64,000 nucleotides of DNA from the NCBI RefSeq assembly GCF_029664245.1, contig NZ_JANAIE010000010.1, forward strand, positions 1-64,000, written 5' to 3'. Within the stretch, counting starts at the first letter, position 1. Every line of letters begins with the position of its first letter. The notes beneath the pieces are model-generated. The model was not told the origin of the DNA, did no database searches, and saw only the letters and a list, made by a program, of their open reading frames with translations. This DNA comes from Profundicola chukchiensis (lineage in GTDB: Bacteria; Bacteroidota; Bacteroidia; Flavobacteriales; Weeksellaceae). The position numbers and the translations under genes were made by a program. Of the stretch, positions 43,109 to 51,659 are shown in pieces.

Positions 43109-44305
43109 TTAAAATATTTTGTAAGAAAGCATTACAACCACAGCATTACTGCTAGGTTTCAATTCCCTAATATATACTACATTAGCAGGAGTATATCGAA
43201 TTTCTGCTCCAAATTTTGATTTAAATCTATATCCAATACCAGCGAAAAAACCGATACCATGATCTAAATAAGAAGAGTTTTTAGTTTCATTATTATCAAA
43301 GTGGGCGAAGTTAAATTCTTCTTCAGACATAATGAAGTTGTAGGTGAATCCTGGATTTATATAAAAAGAATGATTTGGATCTACAAACATACTTAACCTA
43401 ACTCCAACAGGTATGCTTAATAAATCATAAGCAACATCATAATCGTAATTATTTGTAAGATACAAACCTGTAGAAGGTACCTTAACTTTGCTTTTTAAAG
43501 TTCCTTCTACCTTATTTTGAGAATAAGACACTCCAGTAAATACTGAAAATTTATTATTATTAATTGGTAAAGTATATTCAATCTCCAAAGCTCCCATCAA
43601 TGGAATATTACTTGGTGCAGAAACTTCTGTTTCATTACCTTTAGCGCTAGTGCTAGTAGTGAATAAAGATGTTCCGGCCATTAGATAAAGATTAAAGTCA
43701 CCTTTATTTTTGAACTTAGTGTAATCTGTATATTCAGCATTAGAACATTCATTATAAGTATTGAATACGTTAACGAGTTTCTTTTTCTGATATTCTAAAC
43801 TTTGAAGCATAGACTTGGTAATATCCTTACATTCTAAATCTTGAAAAATTTGACCTCGAAACCCGAATTCTTCTCTTAACTTACTACCTTCTATCTTAGA
43901 TTTATATTGTAATTCCTTAAGCTTTCCATCCTCTGCTTCATAATAATATTTCTCACCACTTGCAGAATTAAATTGATAAAGAGATGCTTTTCCTTCTACC
44001 AAAACGAGCAAATACATATCAGTAGCTGGTTTGTTATACAAAGGTTGAAAATGACGACTTACATATTTATATTTAGTATCCTCAATATAAAATCCATCAA
44101 ACTCATTGGCAGGAGCCATGTTGATTTTGTCTTGATTTTCGAACTTATAAGAAATAACCTCAGGCGCTCTAAACCAACCTTCGTTCTTAATTAAACAATC
44201 GATTCTTTGGCCATTTTTAACAACATAACCAGGTTGAAATTCATGCTGTGCCCAAACCATCGTAAATAAAAAGCTCAGACAAAGAGAAAGTAAATGTTTA
44301 TTCAT
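43109..44305 (-). CDS. Outer-membrane beta-barrel protein
   Basis: A 398-residue outer-membrane protein with a normal signal peptide (MNKHLLSLCLSFLFTMVWAQ). The first half (about 20-210) is a soluble domain containing several conserved cysteines. The second half (about 215-398) alternates amphipathic strands typical of the PorT/OMP_b-brl family and ends LSYKIF, with the terminal aromatic that targets the BAM machinery. It is a tandem paralog of the 41886-43069 gene, with a nearly identical 5' end. Function is unknown; ligand binding at the surface is possible. Confidence 0.78.
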   Translation of the reverse strand: MNKHLLSLCLSFLFTMVWAQHEFQPGYVVKNGQRIDCLIKNEGWFRAPEVISYKFENQDKINMAPANEFDGFYIEDTKYKYVSRHFQPLYNKPATDMYLLVLVEGKASLYQFNSASGEKYYYEAEDGKLKELQYKSKIEGSKLREEFGFRGQIFQDLECKDITKSMLQSLEYQKKKLVNVFNTYNECSNAEYTDYTKFKNKGDFNLYLMAGTSLFTTSTSAKGNETEVSAPSNIPLMGALEIEYTLPINNNKFSVFTGVSYSQNKVEGTLKSKVKVPSTGLYLTNNYDYDVAYDLLSIPVGVRLSMFVDPNHSFYINPGFTYNFIMSEEEFNFAHFDNNETKNSSYLDHGIGFFAGIGYRFKSKFGAEIRYTPANVVYIRELKPSSNAVVVMLSYKIF

Positions 44306-44409
44306 TTTTATTAATTTGGAAGCGAATTTAAGGTTTTAAACTTTATCTTATTTAAAGTTTTTTTAAATTTAATTAACACTTGTTTAAGAATTTAAATTGG
44401 TGCAAAAAA

Positions 44410-44438
44410 AATAGCACTAATTAAAAATTAATGCTATT
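44410..44438 (-). terminator. Terminator of the Fe-S protein gene
   Basis: Arms 44410-44422 and 44426-44438 pair with one wobble on the minus strand, followed on that strand by eight T. It lies 26 bases past the stop codon. Confidence 0.78.
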
Positions 44439-44464
44439 CTATATTTTATTATTTTCTTTAAAAT

Positions 44465-45253
44465 TTATAAATCTTCTGCTTCTGCAATTAATTCAGCAAA
44501 GTCTCTAACCATAACGTCACCTTCGCGGTTAACTCCTTTAACACCATCGGTCATCATCGTCATACAGAATGGACATCCTGTTGCAATAACTTCAGCTTTG
44601 GTTTCAACTGCTTCTTCCGTACGCTCGATATTAATATCTTTATTTCCTGCTTCAGGTTCCTTAAACATCTGAGCACCACCAGCACCACAACATAAGCCTT
44701 TAGATTTACAACGCTTCATTTCCACCAATTCAGCGTCAAGTTTTTTAATTAAATCTCTCGGTGCCTCATACACATCATTTCCTCGTCCTAAATAACATGG
44801 ATCGTGGAACGTAATTTTTCTTCCTTTAAAAGTTTTACCTTCTATGGTTAACCTTCCTGCATCGATTAATTTTTGTAAATACTGAGAGTGGTGTTGAACA
44901 TTATAGAAACCTCCCAATCCAGGATATTCATTCTTTAGTGTATTAAAGCAATGAGGACAAGTCGTAACAATATCTTCAATTTGGTAGCCATTCAAAACTT
45001 CGATATTCATCATAGCCGACATTTGAAAAGCAAACTCGTTACCAGCACGTTTCGCAGGATCACCAGTACAACTTTCTTCTGTACCCAAAACAGCAAACTC
45101 AACACCTACTTTATTTAAAATCTTAACAAAAGCACGCGTGATTTTCTTTGCTCTATCATCAAAGCTTCCAGCACATCCAACCCAAAAAAGAACTTCAGGT
45201 TTTTTGCCTTCTGCCATAAACTGGGCCATCGTCTTAACTTGTATATTGCTCAT
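44465..45253 (-). CDS. HdrB-like (Fe-S)-binding protein with two CCG domains
   Basis: A 262-residue cytoplasmic protein related to heterodisulfide reductase subunit B and the LutA/GlpC family. Two cysteine-rich CCG-type segments are seen: TCPHC with upstream WVGCAG, and HDPCYLGR, CCGAGG and GCPFC. These cysteines bind iron-sulfur clusters and carry electrons in thiol-disulfide or lactate/glycolate-type redox systems. In many Flavobacteriia a second, membrane-linked 4Fe-4S gene sits upstream, but none is present here; the neighbour is the divergent pyrophosphatase gene. The partner and reaction are unknown. Confidence 0.88.
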   Translation of the reverse strand: MSNIQVKTMAQFMAEGKKPEVLFWVGCAGSFDDRAKKITRAFVKILNKVGVEFAVLGTEESCTGDPAKRAGNEFAFQMSAMMNIEVLNGYQIEDIVTTCPHCFNTLKNEYPGLGGFYNVQHHSQYLQKLIDAGRLTIEGKTFKGRKITFHDPCYLGRGNDVYEAPRDLIKKLDAELVEMKRCKSKGLCCGAGGAQMFKEPEAGNKDINIERTEEAVETKAEVIATGCPFCMTMMTDGVKGVNREGDVMVRDFAELIAEAEDL

Positions 45254-45541
45254 AGTCTAATTTTATAAATTATTAGTGAATTCAAACCATCAACATAGGA
45301 ATCATTTCTAAACAAAAGATTTTGAATTCAATTTCAAAAATAAACAATTTATTTTGGTTATTCCACTCAAATCAATTTAAATAAATACAGAGTAGGCTTT
45401 TTAAAATTTCATATGCTTCAATTTTAATGTAATTTAAACTTAACTCAATATTAATTTTATTTTAATAAGTTTATTAACCTTTTGTTGAAAAATCACCAAA
45501 TAACTAACCAAATTTATATAGTGAAAGAAATGTTAAATCTA
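45254..45541. other. Intergenic region between the Fe-S protein and hppA
   Basis: About 290 bases of very AT-rich sequence between divergent genes. I see no gene. The right end holds the hppA promoter core. Confidence 0.3.
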
Positions 45542-45549
45542 TATATTTG
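45542..45549 (+). promoter_or_regulatory. -7 promoter element of hppA
   Basis: TATATTTG matches TAnnTTTG exactly, 30 bases before the ATG. No TTG at the standard spacing is obvious upstream. Confidence 0.5.
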
Positions 45550-45579
45550 GTAATTCATTAAAAAAGTAAAACAAACATC

Positions 45580-48282
45580 ATGAGCGAATTTATACTGTTT
45601 ATACCAGCGATTCTAGCCATCATTGGTTTGATTTTCATGGGCATTAAAATGTCTTGGGTTAAAAAGCAAAATCCTGGAAGTGAAAAAATGCAAACTATTT
45701 CTAAGAGCATTAAAGAAGGAGCATTAGCGTTTTTAGCAGCCGAATATCGTCTACTAGTCATTTTCGCCTTAATAGCTTCCATAGCCTTATTTGCTATTTC
45801 GTGGATAGTTCCTTCTACCCATTGGATAATTGTAGTCGCCTTTATTGTGGGAGCCATTTTTTCAGCTTTAGCCGGAAATATTGGAATGCGAATAGCTACC
45901 GACGCCAACACAAGAACTGCAGAAGCAGCAAAAACAAGTTTGCCAAAAGCATTACAGGTTTCCTTTGGGGGTGGAACTGTTATGGGATTGGGTGTAGCAG
46001 GCTTAGCCGTATTAGGTTTAAGTTTATTCTTTCTTCTTTTTCTTAAAATGTTCATCACACCCGATGGTAACTTTTACGAAGAAATGACAATGGCACTTGA
46101 AGCACTTGCTGGATTTTCTTTAGGGGCAGAATCTATTGCTTTATTTGCAAGAGTAGGAGGTGGAATCTACACCAAAGCAGCTGATGTAGGAGCAGATTTA
46201 GTAGGAAAAGTTGAAGCAGGAATTCCCGAAGATGATCCAAGAAACCCAGCTACTATTGCAGATAATGTAGGGGATAATGTAGGTGATGTCGCTGGAATGG
46301 GTGCAGATTTGTTTGGATCTTATGTCGCTACGGTTCTAGCCTCTATGGTTTTGGGTAATTATATCATTAGAGATATGTCTTTGAATACTCAATTCACAGA
46401 TGATTTCAATGGTTTAGGCCCAATTTTATTACCACTTGTAATGGCTGGAGTTGGAGTTATCGCTTCAATTATTGGTACTTTTTTAGTTGGAATTAAAAAC
46501 AATGATGCCAAGGAAGCACAAGTACAAAAAGCACTTGATATTGGTAACTGGACAGCGATTGCTATCACATGGGTGACTAGTTTTTTCTTAATTAAATGGA
46601 TGCTACCAGAAGTAATTGACATGAATTTCTTTGGAGAAGGAACGAAACCCATTCCATCTATTCATGTATTCTATGCAGCAACGATTGGTTTAGCTGTAGG
46701 TGCGTTAATTTCTTGGGTTACGGCTTATTACACAAGTTTAGGTAAAAAACCTGTAATGGATATTGTTAGAAATAGTTCCACAGGTGCGGCAACCAACATT
46801 ATTGCAGGTTTGGCCGTCGGAATGAAATCAACTTTTGCATCCGTATTATTATTTGCTGCTGCCATTTATGGATCTTATGAATTAGCTGGGTTTTATGGAG
46901 TGGCTTTAGCTGCTTCGGCAATGATGGCAACCACTGCGATGCAATTAGCAATCGATGCATTTGGACCTATTGCAGATAATGCAGGAGGAATTGCCGAGAT
47001 GAGTAATTTAGAAGATCAAGTTAGAGAACGAACAGATATTTTAGATTCGGTAGGAAATACAACGGCAGCCGTAGGAAAAGGATTTGCTATTGCATCTGCA
47101 GCCTTAACAGCACTTGCCTTATTTGCAGCTTATGTAACCTTTACCGGTATTGACGGTATTAATATTTTCAAAGCTGACGTGCTGGCGATGCTATTCGTAG
47201 GAGGAATGATTCCAGTAATTTTCTCGGCCCTAGCTATGCAATCAGTTGGAAAAGCAGCTATGGAAATGGTTCATGAGGTAAGAAGACAGTTCAAAGAAAT
47301 TCCAGGTATTATGGAAGGAACAGGAAAACCAGATTATGCTAAATGTGTTGAAATTTCAACACAAGCTGCATTAAGAGAAATGCTTTTACCAGGTTTAATC
47401 ACCATTATTTCTCCAGTTATTATTGGATTAATTTTCGGGGCAGAACCACTTGGAGGTTATATGGCCGGAGTTTGTGTGTCAGGGGTAATGTGGGCTATTT
47501 TCCAGAATAATGCTGGTGGAGCGTGGGACAATGCTAAAAAATCTTTTGAAGCAGGTGTAGAAATAGACGGAGTTATGACTTATAAAGGTTCAGATGCACA
47601 CAAAGCTGCCGTTACAGGAGATACAGTAGGTGATCCATTTAAAGACACGTCAGGTCCTTCTATGAATATTCTTATTAAATTAACCTGCTTGGTTGGATTG
47701 GTGATTGCGCCGATTTTGGGTGGACATCATTTATCGGATGATTCTAATCAAACGAATTCAGCGGTAGAGAAACAATTAGATGAAGACGGAAATTACATTT
47801 ATGATACTGGAAAGGAAACCACTATTGAACTACCCACAGGTGATAAATTAAGATTTGGAGAAAATTCAACAGAAAATAAATTATTCAAGAGATTCTTAGA
47901 TGATAATTTCGATCCAGAAACGCCTAGTAATTTTGATAAGTGGCTGACTTTAGATAGAACTAGCTTTAAGAAAGGAAGTGCTGAATTGACAGAACAATCT
48001 ATAGAACAATTAAAAAACATTTCTGTATTAATGAACACCTTCTATTATTCTCAAATTAAATTTGGAGGATACACAGACAATTCTGGTTCTGCACAAACTA
48101 ACTTAGACTTATCTCAAGCTAGAGCAGAAGCGGTCATTAAGGAATTAATTAAATTAGGTGTTGATGAGGAACGAGTACATGCCGAAGGTTTTGGTTCTAA
48201 AAATCCTATATGTCCTGAAAATAATTCAAAAGTTTGTAGAGCACAGAATAGAAGAGTAGATTTATTATTACTTAAGAAATAG
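45580..48282 (+). CDS. hppA: Membrane-bound ion-pumping pyrophosphatase fused to an OmpA-like domain
   Basis: A 900-residue protein. Residues ~1-715 are a multi-helix membrane pyrophosphatase (16 helices in the family) that couples pyrophosphate hydrolysis to H+ or Na+ export. The pyrophosphate/Mg motif [11 protein letters not shown] is at 202-212, with [17 protein letters not shown] after it. GNTTAA (492-497) has Ala where K+-independent enzymes have Lys, suggesting K+ dependence. After the last helix comes a hydrophilic linker (about 716-785) and an OmpA-like domain (about 788-900), with GYTDNSG (830-836) and LSQARAEAV. The conserved Asp and Arg of peptidoglycan binding are retained. Family topology puts the C-terminus in the periplasm, consistent with cell-wall anchoring. 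Ion specificity is undetermined. Confidence 0.92.
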   Translation: MSEFILFIPAILAIIGLIFMGIKMSWVKKQNPGSEKMQTISKSIKEGALAFLAAEYRLLVIFALIASIALFAISWIVPSTHWIIVVAFIVGAIFSALAGNIGMRIATDANTRTAEAAKTSLPKALQVSFGGGTVMGLGVAGLAVLGLSLFFLLFLKMFITPDGNFYEEMTMALEALAGFSLGAESIALFARVGGGIYTKAADVGADLVGKVEAGIPEDDPRNPATIADNVGDNVGDVAGMGADLFGSYVATVLASMVLGNYIIRDMSLNTQFTDDFNGLGPILLPLVMAGVGVIASIIGTFLVGIKNNDAKEAQVQKALDIGNWTAIAITWVTSFFLIKWMLPEVIDMNFFGEGTKPIPSIHVFYAATIGLAVGALISWVTAYYTSLGKKPVMDIVRNSSTGAATNIIAGLAVGMKSTFASVLLFAAAIYGSYELAGFYGVALAASAMMATTAMQLAIDAFGPIADNAGGIAEMSNLEDQVRERTDILDSVGNTTAAVGKGFAIASAALTALALFAAYVTFTGIDGINIFKADVLAMLFVGGMIPVIFSALAMQSVGKAAMEMVHEVRRQFKEIPGIMEGTGKPDYAKCVEISTQAALREMLLPGLITIISPVIIGLIFGAEPLGGYMAGVCVSGVMWAIFQNNAGGAWDNAKKSFEAGVEIDGVMTYKGSDAHKAAVTGDTVGDPFKDTSGPSMNILIKLTCLVGLVIAPILGGHHLSDDSNQTNSAVEKQLDEDGNYIYDTGKETTIELPTGDKLRFGENSTENKLFKRFLDDNFDPETPSNFDKWLTLDRTSFKKGSAELTEQSIEQLKNISVLMNTFYYSQIKFGGYTDNSGSAQTNLDLSQARAEAVIKELIKLGVDEERVHAEGFGSKNPICPENNSKVCRAQNRRVDLLLLKK

Positions 48283-48306
48283 AGAATTGAAATTATTTAA
48301 AAATAA

Positions 48307-48333
48307 AAAAAGTCGGCAATTTGCCGACTTTTT
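48307..48333. terminator. Terminator between hppA and fhs
   Basis: Near-perfect self-complementary arms AAAAAGTCGGCAA (48307-48319) and TTGCCGACTTTTT (48321-48333), with T and A tracts; between convergent genes. Confidence 0.8.
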
Positions 48334-48431
48334 CTTTATCTAATTTTAAGGGTTTTAAATTGATATTTCTTTTAATTAACCTATAAATATTATTTTATTA
48401 CTCTGCTAATTATTGATAACCAATTTGAATA

Positions 48432-50105
48432 TTAACTTAAACCTGTAATCACACCATTATCATCTATATCCATTCCTTCAGCAGCTGGAGTAGCAGGTAG
48501 GCCAGGCATTCTCATTGCATCACCCAACATAGGGATAATGAATCCAGCACCCGAAGCAATTTCGAAATCGCGAACTGTAACCGAAAATCCGCTCGGACGA
48601 CCTAATTTATTGTCATCATCACTTAAAGATTTCGGAGTTTTAACCATACAAACTGGTAATTTCTCGAAGCCTTTCTTTTCTAAATCCTTCATCACTCTTT
48701 TTGCTTTGGCTAAAAAGTTGACTTTATCAGCTCCATAGATTTCTTTTGCAATGGTCTCAATTTTTTCTTGAATTCCAGCCGAGTGATTATACAAAGGCGT
48801 GAACTTCGTTTCATTAGCATCAGCGACTTCAGCCACCGCTCGAGCTAAATCTTCTGCGCCTTTTCCACCTTCTGAAAAGGCTTTAGATACAACAGCTTTA
48901 ATTCCTCTCTTTTCACATTCATTGATGATAAACTCTATTTCTTCATCACTGTCATTTGGGAAATAGTTGATAGCAACCACCGGCGTTATATTAAACTTCT
49001 GAACGTTCTCTATATGTTTTTCTAAGTTCGGGAAACCGGCTTTTAATTTCTCTAAATCTGGTTTTTGTAAATCATTTTTATGCGCGCCTCCATGATGTCT
49101 TAAGGCTCTAACAGTTGCAACCACAACAGCAACATCCGGAGATAATCCACCTGCAACACATTTAATGTTTAAGAACTTTTCTGCTCCTAAATCAGCACCA
49201 AAACCTGCTTCGGTAACAACATATTCCGATAGAGACAAGCCCATTTTAGTCGCAATTATCGTATTCGTTCCTTGTGCAATACTCGCGAAAGGTCCTCCAT
49301 GAACCAAGGCTGGATTTCCTTCTAAAGTTTGAACTAAATTTGGTTTAATAGCTTCTTTTAATAAAATAGCCATCGCACCTACAACTTTTAAATCCTTGGC
49401 AAATACAGGTGTTCCATCGAATTTATCTGCGACATAAATCTTACCTAACCTTTCTTTTAAATCGGAGAAGTTTTCTGATAAACACAAAATAGCCATGATT
49501 TCAGAAGCTGGTGTAATATTAAATCCATCTTGACGAACCACACCGTTTTTATCTCCCACGCCCACAATAACTTCGCGCAACGATCTATCATTCATATCCA
49601 TTACACGTTTCCATGTAACTGTGCTTGGGTCTATACCAATGGATTTAGTTCTGCTTTGAATATTATTATCAATCGCCGCCGATAATAAATTATTAGCTTT
49701 TTCAATCGCATTAAAATCCCCTGTAAAGTGAAGATTAATGTCTTCCATTGGGATAACTTGTGAATATCCACCACCAGCAGCGCCTCCTTTAATTCCAAAA
49801 ACAGGTCCTAGGGAAGGTTCTCGAATTACAGCAGTGGCTTGTTTTCCAATTTTGTTTAAACCATCTACCAAACCAATGCTCACGGTAGTTTTTCCTTCAC
49901 CGGCGGGCGTTGGCGTAATAGCCGTCACCAAAACCAATTTATTTGTCTTAATCTTTTCAGGATCGATATAACTTAAAGGAATTTTAGCTTTTACTTTTCC
50001 ATATAATTCTAAATCATTTTTATCGATGCCTAATTTTTTGGCAATCTTGGTGATTTTCTTTGGTTTTACAGCGTTTGCTATCTCTAAATCTGTTGGAAAT
50101 GCCAT
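48432..50105 (-). CDS. fhs: Formate--tetrahydrofolate ligase
   Basis: A 557-residue ATP-dependent enzyme making 10-formyl-tetrahydrofolate from formate, feeding purine and formyl-Met synthesis. The P-loop TPAGEGKTTVSIGL and the Gly-rich GIKGGAAGGGYSQVIP are family signatures. GFGADLGAEKF and the terminal IDDNGVITGLS are also present. Length is normal and motifs are intact. It appears monocistronic. The start at 50105 gives the usual N-terminus (PTDLEIANAVKPKKI). Confidence 0.96.
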   Translation of the reverse strand: MAFPTDLEIANAVKPKKITKIAKKLGIDKNDLELYGKVKAKIPLSYIDPEKIKTNKLVLVTAITPTPAGEGKTTVSIGLVDGLNKIGKQATAVIREPSLGPVFGIKGGAAGGGYSQVIPMEDINLHFTGDFNAIEKANNLLSAAIDNNIQSRTKSIGIDPSTVTWKRVMDMNDRSLREVIVGVGDKNGVVRQDGFNITPASEIMAILCLSENFSDLKERLGKIYVADKFDGTPVFAKDLKVVGAMAILLKEAIKPNLVQTLEGNPALVHGGPFASIAQGTNTIIATKMGLSLSEYVVTEAGFGADLGAEKFLNIKCVAGGLSPDVAVVVATVRALRHHGGAHKNDLQKPDLEKLKAGFPNLEKHIENVQKFNITPVVAINYFPNDSDEEIEFIINECEKRGIKAVVSKAFSEGGKGAEDLARAVAEVADANETKFTPLYNHSAGIQEKIETIAKEIYGADKVNFLAKAKRVMKDLEKKGFEKLPVCMVKTPKSLSDDDNKLGRPSGFSVTVRDFEIASGAGFIIPMLGDAMRMPGLPATPAAEGMDIDDNGVITGLS

Positions 50106-50268
50106 ATCTATTTATTTCTAAGGGTTATGATATAAAGATAAACCTATCTCGTCAAAACACTTTCAATTTAGGCGCTGATTTAAGTCACATTTGACTAATT
50201 TTTTATAGAATTATGCGATTAAACACTAAGTTGGTTTTATAATTAATGTTGCACTAAATTCAATAAAA

Positions 50269-50291
50269 AACCCTGCAATAATTGCAGGGTT
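50269..50291 (-). terminator. Terminator of the aldo/keto reductase gene
   Basis: Arms AACCCTGCAA (50269-50278) and TTGCAGGGTT (50282-50291), with a T run on the minus strand, downstream of the stop at 50343. Confidence 0.8.
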
Positions 50292-50342
50292 ATAGGTTAT
50301 AATAGAGTTTATTTAAATCAAACCCACATGTCTAATTTAAAA

Positions 50343-51299
50343 TTATTTTCCCCAAATATCTTCTACGGTATATGGTGATTCTCCACCACAAAAGAAGGTT
50401 GCGTCTACATATCTAAATCCTTTTTCTAAAGTAGAAATAGCGTCCATATGATCGTCTGTTAGTTCAAGACTCCTAGATTTGAAGTTTTCTTCTTGTCGAG
50501 TAGCATTAGAAGATTTTGGAACTGCAACAATTCCACGTTGTCTCAACCAAGCCAATAAAACATGTGAAACCGGTGCATTTAATTCCTCTGCAATTTTCAC
50601 TAAGGTTTCATTTTGCATCATGCTAGGAATTCCTCTCTTTTTCATGTTTTCGTTCACCAAATCACCTGAACCGATTGGTTTGTAAGCTGTAATGAAATAG
50701 CCAGTACTATCGGCATGTTCTTTTAGTTCGTTTTGTTGTAAATAAGGATGAACTTCGATTTGATTCATTTCTGGAACTTCTCCTGTATCCGCAATAATTT
50801 GGTTTATTTGCGCCACATTAAAGTTAGAAACACCAACATGTTTTGCTAAACCTTTTTCTCTTACTTTCAACATTCCAGCCCAAGTTTCACTAAGGCTAAT
50901 TTCTCCTGGTTTGTAGAAGTTTTCTGCTTTATCAGGGAATTCATGACCATGTTTTACAGCCATTGGCCAGTGGATAAGATAAAGATCTAAATAATCTAAT
51001 TGTAAGTTCTTAAGTGTGTGTTTAATGGCAGGTTCTACTTCATGTTCTTGATGTGAATCATTCCAAAGTTTAGAAGTAATCCATAATTCTTCGCGGGTAA
51101 CTTCGCCTTCTGCCATGGCATCAGCTAAGGCTTGTCCGATTTCTGCCTCATTGCCATAATTATGTGCACAATCAAAATGACGATATCCAATTTTAATTGC
51201 CGATCGAATTCCTTCGTAAACTCTTCCTTCGTCGGCTTTGTAGGTTCCTAAACCAATCATTGGAACTTTATCTCCATTTTTAAAAGTCAAATATTTCAT
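50343..51299 (-). CDS. Aldo/keto reductase
   Basis: A 318-residue NADPH-dependent carbonyl reductase of the AKR superfamily with an intact catalytic tetrad: D43, Y48 (CAHNYGNE), K77 (TSKLWN) and H110 (YLIHWP). NADPH-binding residues fall in the C-terminal KSSNATRQEEN segment. It resembles the AKR1/AKR2-type reductases that reduce sugar or small aldehydes. Substrate is not evident. It is monocistronic and divergent from the pepP-like gene, separated by a structured non-coding element. Confidence 0.92.
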   Translation of the reverse strand: MKYLTFKNGDKVPMIGLGTYKADEGRVYEGIRSAIKIGYRHFDCAHNYGNEAEIGQALADAMAEGEVTREELWITSKLWNDSHQEHEVEPAIKHTLKNLQLDYLDLYLIHWPMAVKHGHEFPDKAENFYKPGEISLSETWAGMLKVREKGLAKHVGVSNFNVAQINQIIADTGEVPEMNQIEVHPYLQQNELKEHADSTGYFITAYKPIGSGDLVNENMKKRGIPSMMQNETLVKIAEELNAPVSHVLLAWLRQRGIVAVPKSSNATRQEENFKSRSLELTDDHMDAISTLEKGFRYVDATFFCGGESPYTVEDIWGK

Positions 51300-51387
51300 G
51301 TTGTTATCAATTTAAATTTATAGGCATCTAATTTCTTGCCAAGATTCACGTTAGAGCTAGGAGAGAGCTCTAGCCCTGATTGTATTG

Positions 51388-51490
51388 AAAATCCTTTCTT
51401 TGCCAACAAGTTACAAAATACAACGACAAAGAGCGACCAAAGGAAGCTCCTTTGACTAGATATTTTTGTCTTGTTGGCAGAGAAAGATTG
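51388..51490 (+). ncRNA. Dispersed structured non-coding element, copy A
   Basis: A ~100-base sequence that recurs in inverted orientation at 59453-59556. An outer stem pairs CTTTCT (51394-51399) with AGAAAG (51481-51486), and GCCAACAAG (51402-51410) with CTTGTTGGC (51470-51478). An inner hairpin pairs CAAAGGA (51438-51444) with TCCTTTG (51448-51454). Flanks carry AGCTCTAGCCCTGAT on the left and CAGGAAATAGCTCCT on the right. Those flanks resemble a structured repeat found in many Flavobacteriia intergenic regions (Flavo-1-like). Whether it is a transcribed RNA or a mobile hairpin is not established. Confidence 0.6.
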
Positions 51491-51659
51491 AAAAGGAAAG
51501 CAGGAAATAGCTCCTTAAATAAATCTAAAGTTTTATTCAGATTCACAGTATAATTTTCAAATTTTAATGGATAATTCCCTTATTTTGGATAGGTCTTTGT
51601 AGCTTTATAGCTTGTAATTTTCTCAGTCGAGAAAGCGAAAAAAGTAAATAAATAGTTTT

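Noticed and set aside
45558-46058. Minus-strand 166-codon reading frame opposite the start of hppA
   Set aside because: Mirror of the repetitive hydrophobic codons of the pyrophosphatase; it has no independent promoter or motif.
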